A stretch of 64,000 nt of DNA from F23-D06 sp045132055 (GTDB lineage: Bacteria; Bacteroidota; Bacteroidia; Bacteroidales; WCHB1-69), in assembly GCA_045132055.1 (NCBI GenBank), contig JBGURP010000033.1, forward strand, positions 248,001 through 312,000, read 5' to 3'. Positions 16,569-24,706 of this stretch are shown here, one piece after another. The translations under genes were made by a program, and so were the position numbers. The notes beneath the pieces are model-generated. The model did no database searches. It was not told where the DNA came from and saw nothing but the letters and a program-made list of their open reading frames with translations. Each line of letters opens with the position of its first letter. The first letter of the stretch is position 1.

Positions 16569-17609
16569 TTACTTCTGGGATTGGTTGAACAGGAAATCCT
16601 TCTCCTCCTTGGAAAGGGATTCGTAGCCGCTTTGGGAAATCTTTTCCAAAATGCGGTCGGTTTTCTGTTTGTTTTCCGCGCGGCGGGCATTGAACTCTTC
16701 GTCGTTGAGCGGTCGTCCGCTTTCAGGGGAGACGTAGTATTTGTCTTTTTTGCGCCGTAATCGGAAAGTCTTTTCCCGCTCAGGCATGATCCAGCCATCG
16801 TGGTTGCGCTCGTTGCGTCGCCACAGCAGGATGACGAGGAGACCGAATATCATGCCGCCCAGATGCGCGAAGTGGGCTACGCCGTCGGACGTGCTCAATC
16901 CGGTTGCCAGTTCTATTACACCGTAGATGAGGACAAACCATTTTGCTTTGATCGGCAGCATGAAATAGAGGTAGATGTAGTCGTTGGGAAACAACATGCC
17001 GAAGGCCAGCAGCACACCATACACTGCACCAGAGGCACCGATGATGTTGAAACTGTTCAGGTACATGTCCCGGGCGTTTGCAGTGATGTTGACAATCTCG
17101 TCCAGCGAGCCAGGATTCTGCTGCAATACCATCAAGTTGTTGCTGAGCATATCATGGAAACGTACATCCTTCGCATTCTCGGCCAAGTAGCGGTATGTCT
17201 CCAGGGAAGGGTCATTCAGAAACTGGTTGAGCAACGCCATCATGGGATGTATCTGGAGGAAAGTGATGAGGTAGTGCACCAGTGCAGCACCCAGTCCTGT
17301 GATAAAATAGTAGATGAGAAACCGCTTGGTGCCCCAGGTGTTCTCCACTGCCGCTCCGAACATCCACAATGCGAACATGTTGAAGAAAAGATGGCTGAAA
17401 TTGGCGTGCATGAACATGTACGTGACAAACTGCCAGACACGGAAATCGGGGGCCGACATGTAATGCAGCCCGAGCCAGCGGGTGAGATCGTAACTGCCGG
17501 TTTTGGCGAAAACAATGGTGGCCAGAAAGACCAATGTGTTGATGATGAGCAGGTTCTTGACCCCGGGAGGGAGTATGCTGAAACCGCCCATCTTGATTTG
17601 ATTATCCAT
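16569..17609 (-). CDS. Rhomboid family intramembrane serine protease
   Basis: The 346-residue protein has six or seven membrane helices. Key sites are HANFSHLFFNM (His/Asn oxyanion region, about residue 70), NIIGASGAVYGVL with the nucleophile Ser in GxSG (about residue 193), and GVAHFAHLGGMIFG with the catalytic His. An insertion of about 60 residues separates the HANFSHL loop from the GASG helix. The cytosolic tail (RLRRKKDKYYVSPESGRPLND) is basic. It is co-transcribed with the EEP-family gene behind it. Confidence 0.93.
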   Translation of the reverse strand: MDNQIKMGGFSILPPGVKNLLIINTLVFLATIVFAKTGSYDLTRWLGLHYMSAPDFRVWQFVTYMFMHANFSHLFFNMFALWMFGAAVENTWGTKRFLIYYFITGLGAALVHYLITFLQIHPMMALLNQFLNDPSLETYRYLAENAKDVRFHDMLSNNLMVLQQNPGSLDEIVNITANARDMYLNSFNIIGASGAVYGVLLAFGMLFPNDYIYLYFMLPIKAKWFVLIYGVIELATGLSTSDGVAHFAHLGGMIFGLLVILLWRRNERNHDGWIMPEREKTFRLRRKKDKYYVSPESGRPLNDEEFNARRAENKQKTDRILEKISQSGYESLSKEEKDFLFNQSQK

Positions 17610-17635
17610 AGGTGATGGTTTCGGTTTAAAGAATG

Positions 17636-17643
17636 CAAAAATA
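17636..17643 (-). promoter_or_regulatory. -7 promoter box for the rhomboid operon
   Basis: TATTTTTG on the minus strand, 26 bases before the rhomboid ATG. Confidence 0.55.
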
Positions 17644-17733
17644 CAAAAAAAAGAGTTTAGAGTTTATGGTTTTAGAGATTATAGAATGATATTAGGATGA
17701 AAAGATGGGGGAGGATGGGTATTGATAATTTCG

Positions 17734-17741
17734 TATTTTTG
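17734..17741 (+). promoter_or_regulatory. -7 promoter box for aroA, near-leaderless
   Basis: TATTTTTG ends only four bases before the aroA ATG at 17746. If it is used, transcription would begin at or within a base or two of the start codon, with no room for a ribosome-binding site. Confidence 0.5.
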
Positions 17742-17745
17742 CTGC

Positions 17746-18888
17746 ATGAAGAAAACCATAATCTTTCCTCACAGCAAAAGCCTCTTGATTCGCCAGCAGA
17801 TATTGCATTATGTTCGTGCTGGAGAGGTTATGGAGGTGTCGCCCGGCGATTGCTCCGATGTGCAAGTGACGCACCGCGCGCTTGAAACACTGCGAGGAGC
17901 TGAAGGCTCTGCTTCAACCACGGTGATTGATGTGGCTGACTGCGGTGCCGCGTACCGCTTCATGATGGCCTTGTTGGCAGTTACGCCTGGCCAATGGCTG
18001 CTGACGGGCACACCGAGGCTGCTGGAACGGCCTATCGAAGAACTGGTCGAGGTGCTTTCAGATATTGGCGCAGACATCCGCAGAATGCCCGATGGGTGGC
18101 TCATTGAAGGAAGACCCCTGCGTGCGGAAACATTGACCATCAACTGCTCCCGAAGCAGCCAGTTCGCCTCCGCATTGCTACTCATTTCTTCGAAATTGGG
18201 ACTTAAGACGCTAAACATCATTCCTGCTGATGCTGGTTCGCTTCCGTATGTGCGCTTGACGTTGGCTTGTATGCGCGAGCAAGTTTCCGTGCCCGCCATT
18301 GCGGAGGTGCCGCAAAATTTGGGCTTGCCTGGCGATTGGAGCGCGGCGGTTTTCTGGTATGCCATGGCCCTGTTGCACCCTGATAACGAGTATGTGCTTC
18401 AAGACCTCTCGCTAGATTCTATCCAGGGCGATACTGTGGTGGCAGACTGGTTCGCCCGCATGGGCGTGAAGTCAACACCCACGGAACAGGGCATTCGTTT
18501 GAGCGCCGATAATACGCAAATGAGGCAGTCTATGGCCTTTGATGTGGCCGACCACCCGGATCTGGTGCCCGTGATGGCCGCTTTGGCTTGCCTTCTGCCA
18601 ACGGATTTCACATTCTTGCGTGTCCAAAATTTGCGATACAAGGAATCGGACAGGGTGCAGCATCTCGCCGAGCAGTTTGCCCCGTTTGCAGAAGTCGTGG
18701 ATTTGAAAGAAGATGTCTTCAGGATAAAAGGGAAAATAAAATCAACGTGGCCATCCCTCCCGTATCGTTTCCACACAATGGGAGACCATCGCTTGGCCAT
18801 GGCGTTTTTGCTGTTCGGGAATGATGCTTTGTTGGATGATGTGGAATGTTTACAGAAATCGTACCCGGGACTTATTGCACACCTCTAA
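17746..18888 (+). CDS. aroA: 3-phosphoshikimate 1-carboxyvinyltransferase (EPSP synthase)
   Basis: This enzyme adds phosphoenolpyruvate to shikimate 3-phosphate in aromatic amino acid synthesis. The 380 residues are shorter than the roughly 430 of enteric AroA, as in other Bacteroidota. Conserved sites are PHSKSLLIRQQIL (Lys/Ser/Arg at the PEP site), DCGAAYRF with ERPI (Arg contacts), NCSRSSQFASALLL (Ser-Ser-Gln shikimate contacts), RYKESDR, and GDHRLAMAF near residue 347. The classic GNAGTxxR loop is replaced by DCGAAYRF, normal for this subgroup. No other shikimate gene is adjacent. Confidence 0.92.
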   Translation: MKKTIIFPHSKSLLIRQQILHYVRAGEVMEVSPGDCSDVQVTHRALETLRGAEGSASTTVIDVADCGAAYRFMMALLAVTPGQWLLTGTPRLLERPIEELVEVLSDIGADIRRMPDGWLIEGRPLRAETLTINCSRSSQFASALLLISSKLGLKTLNIIPADAGSLPYVRLTLACMREQVSVPAIAEVPQNLGLPGDWSAAVFWYAMALLHPDNEYVLQDLSLDSIQGDTVVADWFARMGVKSTPTEQGIRLSADNTQMRQSMAFDVADHPDLVPVMAALACLLPTDFTFLRVQNLRYKESDRVQHLAEQFAPFAEVVDLKEDVFRIKGKIKSTWPSLPYRFHTMGDHRLAMAFLLFGNDALLDDVECLQKSYPGLIAHL

Positions 18889-18900
18889 CCATTTTCAACC

Positions 18901-18943
18901 AGAGACGCACGGCAGTTTGAGACGCACGGCAGTGCGTCTCTAC
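18901..18943. repeat. Palindrome repeat of family C, partly duplicated
   Basis: The half-site AGAGACGCACGGCAG is repeated once (GAGACGCACGGCAG) and then completed by TGCGTCTCTAC, giving a hairpin with the family's CTCTAC tail. It lies between the convergent aroA and C-S lyase genes and may end both transcripts. Confidence 0.65.
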
Positions 18944-19004
18944 ACCCCTTTCACCTCTTTTACCCCGTGTGCCTCATTCACCCATTTTACCTCATGCACC
19001 CCTT
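18944..19004 (-). repeat. Nine-base G/A-rich array at the C-S lyase 3' end
   Basis: On the minus strand units read GGGGTGCAT, GAGGTAAAA, TGGGTGAAT, then after one divergent unit GGGGTAAAA, GAGGTGAAA, GGGGTGTAG. The first two units encode the last residues and TAA stop of the C-S lyase. Related arrays lie at 27778 and 60120. Confidence 0.65.
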
Positions 19005-20153
19005 TATCTTCTCCAATGCTTCCTGCACGTTGGCTCTCGGTGTGCCGATGTTCATCCGCATGAAACCTTCACCCTCGGGACCGTAATCCAGACCGCTGTT
19101 GAGGCCCACTTTTGCCTCGTGGATGAGCTTGTCCACCAGTTCCTTGTGTGGAAGATTCCAGGCGCGGAAATCCATCCAAAGAAGGAAAGAGGCTTCCGGA
19201 CGCATCATCCTGATTTCTGGCATGTTGTCATGCAGATATTGTTCGGTGAAATCTATGTTTTTTTGCAAGTAATCAAGCAGTTGCAGACGCCATGCCTCGC
19301 CGTGCGCAAAGGCGGCTTCTGCGGCAACGTAGGCGAACAACGTGCCCAATGACAGCTCGTTGGCGTCCAGAAAGCCGAAGAACTGCTTCTTGATGTCTGC
19401 GTCAGGTACGTAGCACACGGATGAAGCCAATCCCGCCATGTTGAAGGTTTTGCTCGGCGCGATGAAGGTAATGGAATTGTGTAACGCCTCCTCCGAAACG
19501 GTGGAGAAGGAGGTGTGTGTGAATCCTGGCAGCGTGAGGTCGGCGTGAATCTCGTCTGCAATGACCAGCACTTTTTGCCGGTAGCATATTTCGGCAATCT
19601 TCTGCAACTCCTCTTTTGTCCAGACTGTTCCGCCGGGGTTGTGCGGGTTGGCGAGAATCATCACCTTGCAATCTTTGGCCTTTTCTTCCAAGTCATTGTA
19701 GTCGATGGCAAAGCGTCCGTTGACAGTTTTCAGCGGGCTGCTCACGAACACGCGTCCGCTGCGGTGCGGCACATTGATGAAAGGCGGATACACGGGCGTG
19801 GTAATCAGCACCTTGTCACCGGGGTTGGTGAAAGCTTGCAGTACAAACGCGATGCCTTGCACGATGCCGGGGATGAAGTGGATATGCTTCCAGCGCGTCT
19901 CGATGTGGTAATGCTCGCGCATCCAGTTGAGCACGGCCATCTTGTATGTGTCGGGCGCAAAGGTGTAGCCGAATACCTCGTGGTTGCAACGATTTCTTAC
20001 TGCGTCCACGATGAAGTCAGGCGTTTTGAAGTCCATGTCGGCCACCCACATGGGCAGCAAATCATCGGTGCCGAACACCTCGTTCAGCATGTCGTGTTTC
20101 ACGCAGCTGGTGCCGCGGCGGGGGATTATCTCGTCAAAGTTGTATGTGATCAT
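18987..20153 (-). CDS. patB: PatB/MalY-type cystathionine beta-lyase (C-S lyase)
   Basis: The 388-residue pyridoxal-phosphate enzyme matches the PatB/MalY branch of class I aminotransferases. It shows TDDLLPMWVADMDF near residue 30, PVYPPFINV, ILANPHNPGGTVW, VIADEIHADL (Asp holding the cofactor ring) and APSKTFNMAGL with the cofactor Lys near residue 233. Such enzymes split C-S bonds of cystathionine or cysteine, giving homocysteine or sulfide. The last residues (KGCMR) and stop come from a nine-base repeat array. A -7 box lies 23 bases before the start codon. Confidence 0.9.
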   Translation of the reverse strand: MITYNFDEIIPRRGTSCVKHDMLNEVFGTDDLLPMWVADMDFKTPDFIVDAVRNRCNHEVFGYTFAPDTYKMAVLNWMREHYHIETRWKHIHFIPGIVQGIAFVLQAFTNPGDKVLITTPVYPPFINVPHRSGRVFVSSPLKTVNGRFAIDYNDLEEKAKDCKVMILANPHNPGGTVWTKEELQKIAEICYRQKVLVIADEIHADLTLPGFTHTSFSTVSEEALHNSITFIAPSKTFNMAGLASSVCYVPDADIKKQFFGFLDANELSLGTLFAYVAAEAAFAHGEAWRLQLLDYLQKNIDFTEQYLHDNMPEIRMMRPEASFLLWMDFRAWNLPHKELVDKLIHEAKVGLNSGLDYGPEGEGFMRMNIGTPRANVQEALEKIKGCMR

Positions 20154-20176
20154 TACAGAAATGTGTTAAACAGCCG

Positions 20177-20184
20177 CAAAAATA
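20177..20184 (-). promoter_or_regulatory. -7 promoter box for the C-S lyase gene
   Basis: TATTTTTG on the minus strand, 23 bases before the ATG at 20153. Confidence 0.55.
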
Positions 20185-20227
20185 GAACTTTTTCCCGTGT
20201 CATAGTTTATCAAAAATGTTTTATAGA

Positions 20228-20266
20228 AAAAGGCCGCGGACTCTTTGCAGAACCAGCGGCCATTTT
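20228..20266 (-). terminator. Terminator behind gcvT
   Basis: On the minus strand GGCCGCTGG and TCCGCGGCC can pair around a 12-base loop, followed by TTTTTCT. It lies about 30 bases behind the gcvT stop. Confidence 0.65.
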
Positions 20267-20294
20267 CTTTTATAGATATGCTGTAAATTAGCGA

Positions 20295-21389
20295 TTACTC
20301 GGCTTTGTAGAACGGCATCTTCACGGTGACGGCCTTCAGCAGGCGATTGCGCACCTTGATGTAGATTTCAGTGCCAGACTTGGCAAACTCTTTCTTGATG
20401 AGCGCGGTGCCGATTCCCTTTTGCACGGAAGGTCCGAAGGTGCCGGAACGCACTTCGCCGATGAGGTTGCCCTCAGCGTCGCACACCTCGTAGCCGTTTC
20501 TCGGAATACCACGGTCGATGAGCTCGAAACCGGCAATTCTGCGGGTCACGCCGTTGGCCTTGAGGTCTTCCATAAACTTGCGGTCGATGAAGTCCTTGCC
20601 GTCCACGAACTTGGTGATCCAGCCCAAACCGGCCTCGATGGGAGAGATAGTGTCGTCGATCTCGTGGCCATAGAGGCAGAAGCCCATTTCAAGACGGAGG
20701 GTGTCGCGTGCGCCCAAACCGATGGGCTTGATGTCGAACTCGGCACCAGCCTCAAACACGGCGTCCCAAATCTTCATGGCTGCCTCGTTGGGGAAGTATA
20801 TCTCGCAGCCGCCGGAACCGGTGTAGCCCGTGGTGGAGAAGAGGATGTTGTCGAAACCGGCGAACTTGATGATTTTGTTGGTGTAATACTCCATGTCAAC
20901 CACATTGGCATCCGTCAGTTTCTGCATGGCCTTGAGCGCCAAGGGACCCTGAACGGCCAGCTGGGAGATGTTGTCGGAGATGTTCTCGATTTCAGCACCG
21001 AAGTTCTTGTTCTGCTCCACAACCCAAGCCCAGTCTTTGTCGATGTTGGCAGCGTTTACCACTAACAAATAATCTTCATCGTGCAGATTGTAAACCAAAA
21101 GGTCATCCACGATACCGCCCTTGCCGTTGGGGAAGCAGCTGTACTGGACTTTGCCGGGATAGAGGGCAGCCACATCGTTGGTGGTGATGTGTTGCAACAG
21201 GGCCAGCGCTTTCGGGCCCTTCACAGTGAACTCACCCATGTGGGACACGTCGAACACGCCCACTTTGTTGCGCACCTGCAAGTGCTCGTTGGTGATGCTG
21301 TCGTATTGGATGGGCATGTAAAAGCCTGCAAATTCTTCCATTTTGGCTCCTAAAGCCTCATGTTTAGCTCTGTAAACGGTTTCTTTCAT
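20295..21389 (-). CDS. gcvT: Glycine cleavage system T protein (aminomethyltransferase)
   Basis: The 364-residue protein transfers the aminomethyl group from lipoyl-H protein to tetrahydrofolate, releasing ammonia. It has FAGFYMPIQYDSITNEHLQVR near residue 20, VGVFDVSHMGEF near 44 (the Asp of this block is catalytic), SCFPNGKGGIVDDLLVY, TGYTGSGGCEIYF (folate site) and GARDTLRLEMGFCLYGHEID. The C-terminal barrel (IGEVRSGTFGPSVQKGIG) is complete. I chose ATG 21389 over an upstream frame extension to 21434. gcvH and gcvP are not adjacent. Confidence 0.95.
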   Translation of the reverse strand: MKETVYRAKHEALGAKMEEFAGFYMPIQYDSITNEHLQVRNKVGVFDVSHMGEFTVKGPKALALLQHITTNDVAALYPGKVQYSCFPNGKGGIVDDLLVYNLHDEDYLLVVNAANIDKDWAWVVEQNKNFGAEIENISDNISQLAVQGPLALKAMQKLTDANVVDMEYYTNKIIKFAGFDNILFSTTGYTGSGGCEIYFPNEAAMKIWDAVFEAGAEFDIKPIGLGARDTLRLEMGFCLYGHEIDDTISPIEAGLGWITKFVDGKDFIDRKFMEDLKANGVTRRIAGFELIDRGIPRNGYEVCDAEGNLIGEVRSGTFGPSVQKGIGTALIKKEFAKSGTEIYIKVRNRLLKAVTVKMPFYKAE

Positions 21390-21431
21390 AATAATGTTAT
21401 TTTTAAGTTTGAAATTCGGATTAAACGGCTG

Positions 21432-21439
21432 CAAAGATA
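21432..21439 (-). promoter_or_regulatory. -7 promoter box for gcvT
   Basis: TATCTTTG on the minus strand, 42 bases before the gcvT ATG, back to back with the plus-strand promoter at 21472. Confidence 0.6.
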
Positions 21440-21449
21440 GTAAAAAGAG

Positions 21450-21479
21450 TTGAATCTATAGGACTTTTTTTTACCTTTG
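21450..21479 (+). promoter_or_regulatory. Promoter with -33 and -7 boxes
   Basis: TTG at 21450-21452 and TACCTTTG at 21472-21479 are separated by 19 bases, the spacing of Bacteroidota primary-sigma promoters. It would drive the gene starting at 21515. Confidence 0.65.
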
Positions 21480-21514
21480 CACTCGCAAAAAATGACCGTA
21501 AAAAGGTTGCTATT

Positions 21515-22123
21515 GTGCTGAATCCGAACATAAAAAGACTAAAGACATTTTTTATTTTAATGGCGCTGCTTATGATTATAGGTGGCGCGAGTGCGCAGGA
21601 TACCGTGCGCAAGTGCACGAAAAATGATTTCAAAATCACTTTACTTTCACTAGGAAGCGGTTCAACACGAATTACTTACGAAAGGGCTTTTACTCCGAAG
21701 CATTCCGCAGAACTGACAGTTGGTATTATCGGCTGGGGATGGGATTGGGTCCATCATTTGCATTCAAGGGGCGTGTTGATGAAGGCGGCGTTCAAATGGA
21801 GAATCATTCCGCAGAAGAATTCCCAAAGTTGGCTCGACGGTTTTTATCTGAAGCCAGAACTGATCGCTTCTATTTTCAAATATCAAGACAAAGAGAAATG
21901 GTTGAATGAGCAGGCAGAAATGCTCAAAACGCGCCAGTTCGCTTTGTTGGGTGAATGCGGGTACCAACTGGTACTCCGGTGGTTCCTGTTTGATGTGTAT
22001 GCGGGCATGGGCGGTGCTTTTGGCACTGGCAACGAGTACAATTACTATCATGGATTCATGCATCTGCCCAAAAACACGCCATTGGCTTTCACGGCCGGGT
22101 TCCGTATCGGCGTGGCTTTCTGA
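21515..22123 (+). CDS. Small outer-membrane barrel-like protein, unknown
   Basis: The 202-residue protein has an N-terminal signal (hydrophobic stretch FFILMALLMIIGG, cleavage after ASAQ) and alternating polar/apolar strands such as FKITLLSLGSGSTRITYERAF and QLVLRWFLFDVYAGMGGAFG, ending in an aromatic AGFRIGVAF like barrel proteins. No ATG fits the signal peptide well: the frame opens with GTG at 21515, and the first ATG at 21560 would cut into the hydrophobic core. No named family is recognised. It is followed by two more envelope genes and may share their transcript. Confidence 0.65.
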   Translation: MLNPNIKRLKTFFILMALLMIIGGASAQDTVRKCTKNDFKITLLSLGSGSTRITYERAFTPKHSAELTVGIIGWGWDWVHHLHSRGVLMKAAFKWRIIPQKNSQSWLDGFYLKPELIASIFKYQDKEKWLNEQAEMLKTRQFALLGECGYQLVLRWFLFDVYAGMGGAFGTGNEYNYYHGFMHLPKNTPLAFTAGFRIGVAF

Positions 22124-22204
22124 TTTTTTCTTTAAACCCTTCTCGCGATACAATATTTTAGAGTAACCTTTCGTTGTTCTACTTTAAATTGTAATTATCG
22201 TCTT

Positions 22205-22864
22205 ATGAGAAAAATTGGATTATTGAGCGTACTGCTCTTTAGTATGGTTGCCGTTACTTTTGCCCAAGAGGAGGAACAGGACTGGCGCCAGGTGTTCCCG
22301 CGTAATGAGTTCAGTATCGGCATCGGCGACCCTGCATTCGCCAACTTGCAACGGGGATGCATTTGGGACAAACTGTTATGGTGCCACCCAGATCGTTATC
22401 AGGGTGATAATCTTGGAGACTGGTTTGATCCAGGCACGTATCATTCCAACTACATTGCTACCTGTCCGATTTCTGTGGGTTACATGTATCGCCTGCGCAA
22501 GTTCCTGTGGATAGGCGGTTCTGTGTCCTATATGGGCGTTTTCGGCAAGGTGTTCGATGCCCGCGACGACAGTTTCCTGTACAACCACACCGAAACGCAG
22601 ATTGCCTTTCTGCCCGCCGTGCGTTTCTCCTATCTCAATAAAAAATATGTAACCCTCTATTCCGGTCTCTCCACGGGCTTCATGCTCAACTTCGAGAGAG
22701 AGAACGGAAACACGGATGTCTATTTCCATCCCACATTCCAGTTGACCGCCTTCGGCGTGTCTGTCGGTCGGAAATTCTTCGGTTACACGGAGGTGGGCCT
22801 CGGTTACAAGGGCTTCATCACGGCTGGTATAGGATACCGTTTCAACGCAAAAAAGAATGATTAA
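22205..22864 (+). CDS. Outer-membrane barrel-like protein, unknown
   Basis: The 219-residue protein has a signal peptide (cleavage after TFAQ near residue 21). Strand-like segments follow (FSIGIGDPAFANL, CPISVGYMYRLRKFLWIGGSVSYMGVFG, YVTLYSGLSTGFMLNF), with a C-terminal VGLGYKGFITAGIGYRF, the usual ending of small Bacteroidota barrels. I cannot assign a family or ligand. It lies 81 bases after a barrel-like gene and 19 bases before a lipoprotein gene, suggesting the last two form one envelope unit. Confidence 0.75.
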   Translation: MRKIGLLSVLLFSMVAVTFAQEEEQDWRQVFPRNEFSIGIGDPAFANLQRGCIWDKLLWCHPDRYQGDNLGDWFDPGTYHSNYIATCPISVGYMYRLRKFLWIGGSVSYMGVFGKVFDARDDSFLYNHTETQIAFLPAVRFSYLNKKYVTLYSGLSTGFMLNFERENGNTDVYFHPTFQLTAFGVSVGRKFFGYTEVGLGYKGFITAGIGYRFNAKKND

Positions 22865-22883
22865 CGATTAGAATTTCAAGGAT

Positions 22884-23846
22884 ATGAAAAGAATAACCTT
22901 TATTATAGCTACTTGTCTGTTGGCAGCTATGTCGTTCAATAGCTGCGTGGTGGAAGAGTCCGACCGTTGGGACCAGTCCGGCACCCAGAAAGCCTACCAT
23001 ATGTTCATGTATTGGAGATACGGCTATAGCAACACCCAGATGCGCTTTGCCAATGTGGCGTTCAACTTCAACGCTTGGCTCTCCGCACCCGAAAGTGCGC
23101 GCGATTCCGTGGCATTGCTCTATTTCAAAGACTACAATATCCGCGACAATGGTAACGGATCGTGGTCTATTCTCAGCCAATACAATGAGATTTATACGAT
23201 TGAAACTCAGAACAAACTGCTCTCGGAGCCCGGCGCCGCATGGACGGTGACGGAAAAAGAACGGGTGTTGAATTACATGCCGGTTGCGAGTCCCGGATAC
23301 AATGAATACAATGCAATGTATGATTTTTCGTCTTCTTCTGTAACGGCTACCGTTTTGTGTTTGTCTCAGGGACAATGGAAAGTGAAAATCAATGACTATG
23401 CTCCTGAAGATGTAGGGCTTTTGGGCGGTCCAACACCTCACTTGGCGGTGACCTTGAGCACTCCGGATCAGTCTGTCATTAACGATCTTCGCGAAGGCGG
23501 CTATTATATCAGCGGACATGGCTGCTTTGAATTTGCCCAATATGAGTACCCGGTTAACGATGATGTGTCCAATGTGGTTGCCTTGTATTTCAACATCGAG
23601 GAACCGCTATTGTGCGATGGTCAGGACACTTGGAGTGAGGGCAATATGAATATTGTCGTGTATAATGGTGAGACAAATTCTCCAGAGTATAAAACTGAAA
23701 ATGTGAATGTTAAGTTTACGGTAACGGCTGGACAGAATATTTCCACACACTATGCCATTTTGCATTATTACGAGCATGAGGCCAGGTGGTCGTATGGAGA
23801 CAATGGTTCCTTGTTGTGGCACTGGAATGAGAATATGGGCTCATAA
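22884..23846 (+). CDS. Lipoprotein of unknown function
   Basis: The 320-residue protein begins with a lipoprotein signal whose lipobox is FNSC (Cys at residue 21), followed by acidic residues VEESD. The rest looks beta-rich, with a Tyr/Trp-rich centre (YHMFMYWRYGYSNTQMRF) and a domain boundary near residue 170. No family is recognised. It closes the plus-strand envelope group and is followed by a shared terminator with tsaC from the other side. Confidence 0.7.
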   Translation: MKRITFIIATCLLAAMSFNSCVVEESDRWDQSGTQKAYHMFMYWRYGYSNTQMRFANVAFNFNAWLSAPESARDSVALLYFKDYNIRDNGNGSWSILSQYNEIYTIETQNKLLSEPGAAWTVTEKERVLNYMPVASPGYNEYNAMYDFSSSSVTATVLCLSQGQWKVKINDYAPEDVGLLGGPTPHLAVTLSTPDQSVINDLREGGYYISGHGCFEFAQYEYPVNDDVSNVVALYFNIEEPLLCDGQDTWSEGNMNIVVYNGETNSPEYKTENVNVKFTVTAGQNISTHYAILHYYEHEARWSYGDNGSLLWHWNENMGS

Positions 23847-23888
23847 AACACAAGGAAATCAGCACAGCTGTGAAAAATTGACAACTTC

Positions 23889-23921
23889 AGCGGTTCGTGA
23901 GGCTTCACGGACCGCTTTTTT
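23889..23921. terminator. Terminator between lipoprotein gene and tsaC
   Basis: AGCGGTTCGTGA and TTCACGGACCGCT form a stem with one mismatch/bulge, followed on the plus strand by TTTTTT. The genes converge here; it mainly serves the lipoprotein transcript. Confidence 0.75.
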
Positions 23922-24540
23922 ATTGCAGAAGAGAGATATCGCCCTTGCCCTCGCGCACGATCTCGATGTCGCCGCCGGTGCAATCGACCACCGTGGAAGG
24001 CGTGTTGTCGCCATAGCCGCCGTCGATGACGATATCCACCATGCGGTCGTACTTCTCGTGAATCAGCTCCGGGTCGGTGGTGTACTCAATCACCTCGTCG
24101 TCGTCCTTTACGGAAGTGGAGAGGATAGGGTGGCCCAGTTGGCGCACAATCTCGCGGATGATGTTGTTGTCAGGCACGCGTATGCCGACGGTTTTCTTGT
24201 TGCTTTGCAGCAGTTTGGGCACATTGTTGTTGGCTTCCAGGATGAAAGTGAACGGGCCGGGCAGCCCTTTTTTCATCGCTTTGAAGATGTTGTTGGGAAT
24301 GGGCTTAGTGTAGTCGGAGAGGTTGCTGAGATCGGAGCAGATGAAGGTCATGGCGTTTTTCTTCTTCTTGTCGCCCAGTATCTCCGTAATACGTTCCACA
24401 CTTCTGGGTTTGAATATATCGCAGCCGATGCCGTAGATGGTGTCGGTCGGATAGATGATGATACCACCATTTTCCAGGCATTTCACCACCTGGTCAATCG
24501 CCCTTTGGCTCGGATTCTCCGGATATATTTTCAGTAACAT
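23920..24540 (-). CDS. tsaC: L-threonylcarbamoyladenylate synthase (Sua5/YrdC family)
   Basis: The 206-residue enzyme makes threonylcarbamoyl-AMP from threonine, bicarbonate and ATP for the t6A modification of tRNAs reading ANN codons. Features are IIIYPTDTIYGIGCD (residues 27-41), a Lys-rich nucleotide site (LGDKKKKNAMTFICSD), GLPGPFTFILEA and the later STSVKDDDEVIEY. Length fits the short TsaC form without the Sua5 C-terminal domain. The start has GGGAG upstream inside a G/A-rich repeat-like segment. The SRP RNA gene lies directly upstream on the same strand. Confidence 0.9.
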   Translation of the reverse strand: MLLKIYPENPSQRAIDQVVKCLENGGIIIYPTDTIYGIGCDIFKPRSVERITEILGDKKKKNAMTFICSDLSNLSDYTKPIPNNIFKAMKKGLPGPFTFILEANNNVPKLLQSNKKTVGIRVPDNNIIREIVRQLGHPILSTSVKDDDEVIEYTTDPELIHEKYDRMVDIVIDGGYGDNTPSTVVDCTGGDIEIVREGKGDISLLQ

Positions 24541-24575
24541 ATGCTCCCTTTTACCTCATGCACCAAATAAAAGAA

Positions 24576-24673
24576 GGGTAAGCTACTTGCATCGCATCGC
24601 TACAACCGACGTACCCTTGCTGTATTCCTACCCTGGGGGAGTTAGAAGGGAGCAGATCGTACAAGACTTACCC
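24576..24673 (-). ncRNA. ffs: Signal recognition particle RNA, small bacterial type
   Basis: A 98-base stretch on the minus strand folds end to end: GGGTAAG at the 5' end pairs with CTTACCC at the 3' end. Its centre holds the SRP domain IV signature CAGG, GTA-GGAA-TAC, AGCAAGG: a GGAA tetraloop on a short stem, flanked by the conserved asymmetric-loop sequences (E. coli has CAGG, TCC-GGAA-GGA, AGCAGC). A TATTTTTG box ends five bases before the predicted 5' end, and TTCTTTT follows the 3' end. No protein frame covers it. It would partner Ffh in membrane targeting. Confidence 0.87.
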
Positions 24674-24677
24674 GCTG

Positions 24678-24685
24678 CAAAAATA
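24678..24685 (-). promoter_or_regulatory. -7 promoter box for the SRP RNA
   Basis: TATTTTTG on the minus strand ends at 24678; the RNA 5' end inferred from folding is 24673, matching the expected start site. Confidence 0.7.
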
Positions 24686-24706
24686 GGATTTTTTTCAATG
24701 TGTGGA

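Noticed and set aside
16568..16798. N-terminal extension of the endonuclease-family frame
   Set aside because: It overlaps the rhomboid coding sequence in another frame; the ATG at 16567 follows the rhomboid stop by one base.
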